Source of the DNA: Calidihabitans tengchongensis
GTDB lineage: Bacteria > Sysuimicrobiota > Sysuimicrobiia > Sysuimicrobiales > Kaftiobacteriaceae
DNA: 64,000 nucleotides
Direction: 5' to 3'
Assembly: GCA_031459615.1 (NCBI GenBank)
Contig: JAVKIE010000001.1
Span: 1 to 64,000, forward strand
Shown here: positions 58,821 to 64,000 of the stretch, piece by piece
Position numbering within the stretch: the stretch's first letter is position 1
Layout of the letters: the number at the start of each line of letters is the position of its first letter
Translations under genes and position numbers: made by a program
The notes under the pieces: generated by a model
Database searches by the model: none
What the model saw: the letters and a program-made list of their open reading frames with translations, nothing else
Told to the model about the DNA's origin: nothing

Positions 58821-59805
58821 CCGGCGCATCCGGCCCCGGCGCCTGAGGCGGACCGCCACCCTGAGGGCGCTGGTGGCGGAGACCACCCTCAGCCCGCACC
58901 GCCTGATCTACCCGGTCTTCGTGCGCGACGGCCGCGGCGTGCGCGAGCCGATCCCCAGCCTGCCGGGCCAGGAGCGGCTCAGTCCCGACGAGCTGGTCCG
59001 GGAGGCGGCCGCCCTGCGGGAGCTGGGCATCGGTGCGGTGCTGCTGTTCGGCGTCCCCGACCGCAAGGACCCTCTGGGCAGCGGCGCCTACGACGATCAG
59101 GGTGTGGTGCAGCGGGCGGTCCGCGCCCTGCGGGCCGCCGACGCCGACCTGGTGATCGCCGCCGACGTCTGCCTGTGCGCGTACACGACCCACGGACATT
59201 GCGGGGTGGTCCGGGACGGGGTGGTGGACAACGACGAGACCCTGGACCTGCTGGCCCGCACGGCGGTGTCCCTGGCGGCCGCCGGAGCCGACATCGTGGC
59301 TCCGTCGGCCATGATGGACGGCCAGGTGGCCGCCATCCGGGAGGCGCTGGACGACGCCGGCTTCTCCCACGTGGCCGTGATGGGGTACTCGGCCAAGTAC
59401 GCCAGCAGTTTTTACGGCCCGTTCCGGGACGCCGCCGGCTCGGCCCCGCAGTTTGGCGACCGCCGCGGGTACCAGATGGATCCGGCCAACGTGCGGGAAG
59501 CCCTGCGGGAGATCGCCCTGGACGTGGCCGAAGGCGCCGACATCGTGATGGTGAAGCCGGCCCTGGCCTGCCTGGACGTGATCCGCGCGGCGCGGGACGC
59601 CACCCCGGTGCCCCTGGCGGCCTACAACGTGAGCGGCGAGTACGGCATGGTCACCGCCGCCGCCCAGCGGGGGTGGGTGGACCTGCGGGCAGCCGCGCTG
59701 GAGATCCTCACGGCCATCGCCCGGGCCGGCGCCGACATCATCATCACCTACTTCGCCAAAGACGCCGCCCGCTGGCTGGCCGGGCGGGGCGGGGAGGGGC
59801 CGTGA
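58795..59805 (+). CDS. hemB: Delta-aminolevulinic acid dehydratase (porphobilinogen synthase)
   Basis: 336 residues. Two Schiff-base lysines, Lys201 in GYSAKYASSFYGPFR and Lys254 in IVMVKPALACLDV. The metal site DVCLCAYTTHGHCGV has the three-Cys form typical of zinc enzymes. It condenses two 5-aminolevulinates to porphobilinogen. Reads into hemQ with a 4-nt GTGA overlap. Confidence 0.97.
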   Translation: MHPRVRTSDRRIRPRRLRRTATLRALVAETTLSPHRLIYPVFVRDGRGVREPIPSLPGQERLSPDELVREAAALRELGIGAVLLFGVPDRKDPLGSGAYDDQGVVQRAVRALRAADADLVIAADVCLCAYTTHGHCGVVRDGVVDNDETLDLLARTAVSLAAAGADIVAPSAMMDGQVAAIREALDDAGFSHVAVMGYSAKYASSFYGPFRDAAGSAPQFGDRRGYQMDPANVREALREIALDVAEGADIVMVKPALACLDVIRAARDATPVPLAAYNVSGEYGMVTAAAQRGWVDLRAAALEILTAIARAGADIIITYFAKDAARWLAGRGGEGP

Positions 59806-60482
59806 CCGAGCGGCCCGTCGTCCACGTCCTGGCGCTGGCGGTGGACCCCGCCTGGCGCCGCCGCCCGGCGGCGGAGCGGGAGGAGGACGTGGCCGCGTTC
59901 ATCCGGGCGGTGGAGCGCACCGCCGACGCCGCCCCCCTGCACACCTATTCCACGCTGCTGCGCCGGGACGCCCAGCTGCTGTTCTGGCGCCAGGCGCCCA
60001 CCCTGGAGGTCCTGGAGGAGACCGCCGCCGCCATGCTGGCGGCGGGGGTGGGCCGCTGGTGCACGCCCGCCCACTCACTGGTCGGCCTGCTGCGCCCGTC
60101 GGTGTACGTGCGGCACCCCACGGCCCAGGAGCAGGCCCTGCAGGACGGCGAGCGCTCCCGCTACCTGATCGTCTACCCCTTCGTGAAGTCCGCCGACTGG
60201 TACCTCACGCCCCGGGACAGGCGCCAGGAGGTCATGGCCGAGCACATCCGGGTCGGCCGCGGCTACCCGCAGGTGCGCCAGTGCCTGGCCTACAGTTTCG
60301 GCGTGGACGACCAGGAGTTCATCGTCGCCTACGAGACCGACGACCTCCGGGTCTTCCAGGACCTGGTGATGGCCCTGCGGGAGACCGAGGCCCGGCGCAG
60401 CACGGTGCGCGACACGCCGATCCTGGCGGGCGTCCGCCGCCCCCTGGCGCAGGCCCTGGGGCTGCTGGGAGGATCCCCGTGA
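59802..60482 (+). CDS. hemQ: Coproheme decarboxylase HemQ (chlorite dismutase family)
   Basis: 226 residues from GTG 59802. The family core is in the C-terminal half: RYLIVYPFVKSADWYLTPRD, MAEHIRVGRGYPQVRQCLAY with the haem-ligand His, SFGVDDQEFIVAYETDDLRV and FQDLVMALRETEARRSTVRD. It converts coproheme to haem b, last step of the coproporphyrin-dependent pathway. That route is known mainly from Gram-positive phyla and relatives. Confidence 0.94.
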   Translation: MTERPVVHVLALAVDPAWRRRPAAEREEDVAAFIRAVERTADAAPLHTYSTLLRRDAQLLFWRQAPTLEVLEETAAAMLAAGVGRWCTPAHSLVGLLRPSVYVRHPTAQEQALQDGERSRYLIVYPFVKSADWYLTPRDRRQEVMAEHIRVGRGYPQVRQCLAYSFGVDDQEFIVAYETDDLRVFQDLVMALRETEARRSTVRDTPILAGVRRPLAQALGLLGGSP

Positions 60483-61567
60483 CCGACGCGCTGCCCGTGC
60501 TGGCGGAGGCCGCCCCGCAGATGACGTTTGACCGGGCGCCACTTCTGGTCTACTGGGAGCTGACCCGCGCCTGCGACCTGGCGTGCCGGCATTGCCGGGC
60601 CGAGGCCATCCGGGCGCGCCATCCTCAGGAGCTGACCACCGCCGAGGTGGAGGCGGTCCTGGACGACGCCCGGCGGTTTGGCGACCCGCTGCCCCACCTG
60701 GTGTTCACCGGAGGCGACCCCCTCCAGCGCCCCGACCTCCTGACACTGGTGCGCGCCGCGCGGGCGCGGGGGTTCCGGGTGTCGGTGGCGCCCAGCGGCA
60801 CCACGCGGCTGGACGCATCGGCGGTGGCCGACCTGGCCGCCGCCGGGGTGGAGAGCATGTCCGTCAGCCTGGACGGGTCGGCGGCCGCGCGCCACGACGC
60901 CTTCCGGGGAGTGCCGGGCTGTTTTGAGACCACCGTGCGGGCCGCGCGGTGGATCCGGGAGGCCGGCCTGGGCCTGCAGGTCAACACCCTGGTCACCGAC
61001 GAGACGGCCGCGGACCTGCCGGCGATCTTCCGCCTGGTCAGCGAGCTGGGCGCGGCGCGCTGGAGCCTGTTCTTCCTGGTGCCGGTGGGACGGGGCCGCC
61101 TGCTCCGGGAGGTCTCCGCCGACGATGCCGAGCGTCTGTGCCACTGGCTGGTGGATCTGGCCGCCACCACACGGTGCGCTCTGGCCACCACCGAAGCGCC
61201 CCACTACCGGCGCGTGGCCTACCGGCGGATGCGCGCCGCAGGCCTGACCGATCCGGAGATCCTCCGCACGCCGGTGGGGCGGGGCTTCGGGGTGCGGGAC
61301 GGCAACGGCATCGTGTTCATCTCCCACACCGGCGACGTGTTCCCGTCCGGCTTCCTGTCCCTGCCCGCCGGCAGCGTGCGCCGGCACAGCCTGGTGGACC
61401 TGTACCGCCACGCCGACCTGTTCGTGCGGCTGCGGGACCCCTCCCGGCTCCTGGGACGCTGCGGACGGTGCCCCTTCCGCCTCCTCTGCGGAGGCTCGCG
61501 GGCGCGGGCGTGGGCGCGCACCGGCAACCCCCTGGCCAGCGACCCGCTGTGTCCGTACCGGCCGTGA
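60479..61567 (+). CDS. Radical SAM/SPASM protein of the haem operon (TIGR04053-like)
   Basis: 362 residues from GTG 60479. CxxxCxxC cluster motif in TRACDLACRHCRAEAIR, FTGGDPLQRPDLL, ESMSVSLDGSAAARHDAFRG, and a C-terminal Cys set in GRCGRCPFRLLCGGSRARAW for additional Fe-S binding. It resembles TIGR04053 proteins and, more distantly, AhbD/NirJ enzymes of alternative haem synthesis. It could be an oxygen-independent enzyme or helper in haem formation; the exact reaction is unknown. Confidence 0.88.
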   Translation: MTDALPVLAEAAPQMTFDRAPLLVYWELTRACDLACRHCRAEAIRARHPQELTTAEVEAVLDDARRFGDPLPHLVFTGGDPLQRPDLLTLVRAARARGFRVSVAPSGTTRLDASAVADLAAAGVESMSVSLDGSAAARHDAFRGVPGCFETTVRAARWIREAGLGLQVNTLVTDETAADLPAIFRLVSELGAARWSLFFLVPVGRGRLLREVSADDAERLCHWLVDLAATTRCALATTEAPHYRRVAYRRMRAAGLTDPEILRTPVGRGFGVRDGNGIVFISHTGDVFPSGFLSLPAGSVRRHSLVDLYRHADLFVRLRDPSRLLGRCGRCPFRLLCGGSRARAWARTGNPLASDPLCPYRP

Positions 61568-62826
61568 GCGACGCCAGCGACGCGCTGTTCGCCCGAGCCC
61601 AGCGCCTGTTCCCCGGCGGCGTGAACAGTCCCGTGCGCGCCTTTGGGGCCGTGGGAGGCACGCCGCGCTTTGTCGTCGGGGGGGAGGGCGCCTACGTGTG
61701 GGACGCCGACGGCGCGCGCTTGCTGGACTACATCGCGTCCTGGGGCGCCGTCATCCTCGGCCACGGAGCCCCCGAGGTCGTGGAGGCGGTGCGGGACGCG
61801 GTCGGGCGCGGCGCTCCGGCGGGGGTGCCGTCGCCGGCGGAGCTGGAGCTGGCGGAGGCGATTCAGGCCGCCCTGCCGTCGGTGGAGCGGCTGCGCTTTG
61901 TCAGTTCGGGCACCGAGGCGGTGATGAGCGCCGTCCGGGTGGCCCGCGCCGCCACCGGGCGGTCCGCGATCCTCAAGTTCGCCGGGTGCTATCACGGCCA
62001 TGCGGACGCCCTGCTGGTGCGGTCGGGGTCGGGCGTGGCCACGCTGGGGCTGCCGGGCTCGGCGGGCGTGCCCGCCGACGCCACCCGCCACACCCTGGTG
62101 GCGCCGTACAACGACGCCGGCGCCGTCGAGGACCTGTTCCGGCGGTCCGGAGACGAGATCGCCGCCGTGGTGGTGGAGCCGGTGGCCGCCAACATGGGAG
62201 TGGTCCTGCCGCAGCCCGATTTCCTTCCGGCGCTGCGGGAGCTGACCTGGCGGTACGGGGCGGTGCTGATCTTCGACGAGGTCATCACCGGTTTCCGGGT
62301 GGCCTGGGGGGGAGCCCAGCGGCGCTACGGCATCCGTCCCGATCTGACCTGCCTGGGCAAGATCATCGGCGGCGGCCTGCCGGTGGGCGCCTACGGCGGC
62401 CGGCGCGACCTGATGGACCAGGTGGCGCCCCGGGGACAGGTCTACCAGGCCGGAACCCTGGCCGGCCACCCGGTGGTGATGGCCGCGGGCGCCGCCGTCC
62501 TGCGCCGCCTGTCCCAGCCCGGCGTCTACGAGCTGCTGGAGGCCCGCGCCGCCCGCCTGGCCGCCGGCCTGCGGCAGGCTGCGGAGGGCCGGGCCAGCGT
62601 GGCGCAGGCCGGAGGCATGCTGACGGTCTTCTTCCGCTCCGCGCCGCCTGCGGACTATGCCCAGGCGCAGGAGTGCGACACCGGCGCCTACGCCGCGTTC
62701 TTCCACCGGATGCTGGAGCGGGGCGTCCTGCCGCCGCCGTCCCAGTTTGAGGGATGGTTTCTGACCCTGGCCCACGGCGACCGGGAGATCGACGCGACCG
62801 TGGCCGCCGCCGGGGAGGCCGTATGA
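61564..62826 (+). CDS. hemL: Glutamate-1-semialdehyde 2,1-aminomutase
   Basis: 420 residues from GTG 61564. RLFPGGVNSPVRAFGAVGG at the start, SSGTEAVMSAVRVARAATG, LKFAGCYHGHADALLV, LIFDEVITGFRVAWGG and PLP lysine Lys266 in CLGKIIGGGLPVGAYGG. It makes 5-aminolevulinate. 4-nt overlaps with both neighbours. Confidence 0.97.
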   Translation: MSDASDALFARAQRLFPGGVNSPVRAFGAVGGTPRFVVGGEGAYVWDADGARLLDYIASWGAVILGHGAPEVVEAVRDAVGRGAPAGVPSPAELELAEAIQAALPSVERLRFVSSGTEAVMSAVRVARAATGRSAILKFAGCYHGHADALLVRSGSGVATLGLPGSAGVPADATRHTLVAPYNDAGAVEDLFRRSGDEIAAVVVEPVAANMGVVLPQPDFLPALRELTWRYGAVLIFDEVITGFRVAWGGAQRRYGIRPDLTCLGKIIGGGLPVGAYGGRRDLMDQVAPRGQVYQAGTLAGHPVVMAAGAAVLRRLSQPGVYELLEARAARLAAGLRQAAEGRASVAQAGGMLTVFFRSAPPADYAQAQECDTGAYAAFFHRMLERGVLPPPSQFEGWFLTLAHGDREIDATVAAAGEAV

Positions 62827-63857
62827 CCGACCGCTTCCTGCGCGCGTGCCGCCGCGAGCCGACCGACTGCACGCCGGTGTGGTTCATGCGTCAGGCAGGG
62901 CGCAGCCAGCCCGAGTACCGCGCGCTGCGCCGGCGGCTGTCTCTGGAGGAGATCTTCCGCCGCCCCGACCTGGTGGCGGAGGTCACCGTCCGCCCGGTGG
63001 AACAGCTGGGCGTGGACGCGGCCATCGTCTTTGCGGACATCATCCTCCCGCTGCGGAGCCTGGGGGTGGCGGTGGACGTCTGCGAAGGCCGGGGGCCGGT
63101 GGTGGCCGCGCCGGTGCGCACCGCCAGCGCCGTGGAGGCGCTGCGGCTGTGGGCGCCCGATCCGGAGACCTCCGGCGTCCTGGAGGGATTGCGCCTGGCC
63201 GGCCGGGCCTGCCCGGTCCCGGTGATCGGGTTTGCCGGCGGGCCGTTCACCCTGGCCTGCTACCTCGTGGACGGAGGTCCCAGCCGGGACTTCCCCGAGA
63301 CCCGCCGCCTGCTGCACCGGGACCCGGCCCTCTGGCAGGCGCTGATGGCGCGCCTGACCGACGCCACCATCGCCTACCTGCGCGCCCAGATCGCCGCCGG
63401 CGCCCACGCCGTTCAGGTCTTCGACAGCTGGGCGGGCTGCCTGTCACCCCACGACTACGCGCGGGCCGTCGCCCCGTTCATGGGTCGGATCTTCGACGCG
63501 CTGCGGGCGGCGGGCGTGCCATCCATCCACTTCGGGACCGGCACCGCCGGGTTGCTGGAGGCGATGGCGGCCTGCGGCGGGGACGTGATCGGCGTGGACT
63601 GGCGGGTGCGGCTGGCTGACGCGTGGGCCCGCATCGGTCCCCGCGCCATCCAGGGCAACCTGGATCCCGCCGCGGCGGTGGACGACCCGGCGGCCATGGA
63701 GCGGGCGGCGCGCGCCGTCCTGGACGACGCCGCCGGACGGCCGGGCCACATCTTCAACCTGGGCCACGGCGTCCTCCCCCAGACGCCGCCCGAGCACTTG
63801 CGGCGGCTGGCGGAGTTTGTCCACGAGCAGACGGCGTCGGCGGAGGTGCGGGCATGA
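62823..63857 (+). CDS. hemE: Uroporphyrinogen decarboxylase
   Basis: 344 residues. TPVWFMRQAGRSQPEYRALR at residues 18-37 is the active-site signature, DAAIVFADIILPLRSLGVAV contains the catalytic Asp, and IGFAGGPFTLACYLVDGG and IFNLGHGVLPQTPPEHLRRL are family-typical. It turns uroporphyrinogen III to coproporphyrinogen III. Confidence 0.97.
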   Translation: MTDRFLRACRREPTDCTPVWFMRQAGRSQPEYRALRRRLSLEEIFRRPDLVAEVTVRPVEQLGVDAAIVFADIILPLRSLGVAVDVCEGRGPVVAAPVRTASAVEALRLWAPDPETSGVLEGLRLAGRACPVPVIGFAGGPFTLACYLVDGGPSRDFPETRRLLHRDPALWQALMARLTDATIAYLRAQIAAGAHAVQVFDSWAGCLSPHDYARAVAPFMGRIFDALRAAGVPSIHFGTGTAGLLEAMAACGGDVIGVDWRVRLADAWARIGPRAIQGNLDPAAAVDDPAAMERAARAVLDDAAGRPGHIFNLGHGVLPQTPPEHLRRLAEFVHEQTASAEVRA

Positions 63858-64000
63858 CCGGCCTGCTGCTGATGGCCTACGGGACCCCGCGCAGCCTCGA
63901 CGACGTGGAGGCCTACCTCGCCCACATCCGCGGGGGCCGCCGTCCATCGGCGGAGCAGGTGCGTCACCTGCAGGACCGCTACCGCCGCATCGGAGGTCGC
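63854..64000 (+). CDS. hemH: Ferrochelatase HemH/CpfC, 5' part only
   Basis: First 49 codons; the gene runs off the window. TGLLLMAYGTPRSLDDVEAY then LAHIRGGRRPS and LQDRYRRIGGR are the opening of ferrochelatases. With HemQ in the operon it probably inserts iron into coproporphyrin III rather than protoporphyrin IX. 4-nt overlap with hemE. Confidence 0.93.
   Translation, partial: MTGLLLMAYGTPRSLDDVEAYLAHIRGGRRPSAEQVRHLQDRYRRIGGR

Overview
The window is about 64 kb of a very GC-rich bacterial scaffold with one run of Ns, so it is a draft or metagenome assembly. No rRNA or single decisive marker gives the taxon. The gene set (coproporphyrin-type haem genes with HemQ, a SpoIID-like protein, YebC-RuvC-RuvA-RuvB, YajC, an M32 carboxypeptidase, a CRISPR array) fits a deep-branching, possibly thermophilic bacterium on the Gram-positive side of the tree. 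A candidate phylum near Armatimonadota, CSP1-3 or Chloroflexota is my inference. A secreted protein that looks like an outer-membrane barrel leaves the envelope type open.

Layout. 1-368: worn-out trailing end of a CRISPR array. 424-1349: a ribbon-helix-helix/DUF5678 protein paired with a retropepsin-like protease. 1548-8221: mixed genes (SnoaL-like, a decayed livF copy, acetyl-CoA synthetase, DUF1801, zinc ribbon, MFS permease, secreted protein). 8315-16885: an aromatic-acid module, with amidase and PobA on one strand and, divergently, a complete branched-chain-type ABC importer (binding protein, LivG, LivF, LivH, LivM), a carboxymuconolactone-decarboxylase-like protein and an extradiol dioxygenase whose three metal ligands are visible. 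16910-35322: housekeeping and hypothetical genes, including an EF-P variant, an SDH-type protease, a pilin, NUDIX, M32 peptidase, an adenine-deaminase-like protein, a cyclase/ATPase/TPR regulator broken by two frameshifts, and PanE. 35448-38828: a MacA/MacB-type efflux operon.

38830-45643 is an accessory island with visibly lower GC and relaxed codon use. It holds a class III aminotransferase, a sodium symporter with a tiny partner protein, an unknown protein and a true creatininase, then an IS481-like element flanked by CTAG that cut off a nuclease-like gene next to a HIRAN-domain gene. It ends at tRNA-Ala(CGC).

45866-54609 is core: class A penicillin-binding protein (with the N gap), YebC, RuvCAB, DUF2905, SpoIID-like, YajC and an HD hydrolase. 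54613-55782 encodes a FeoB-like membrane protein without a G domain, divergent from the haem operon. 55974-64000 is hemA-C-D-B-Q-radical SAM-L-E-H, with nearly every junction overlapping, so translation is probably coupled. HemQ beside HemH implies haem made through coproporphyrin III.

Promoters stand out as TAnnnT boxes in the GC-rich background, and several lie so close to the start codon that the transcripts would be leaderless or nearly so.
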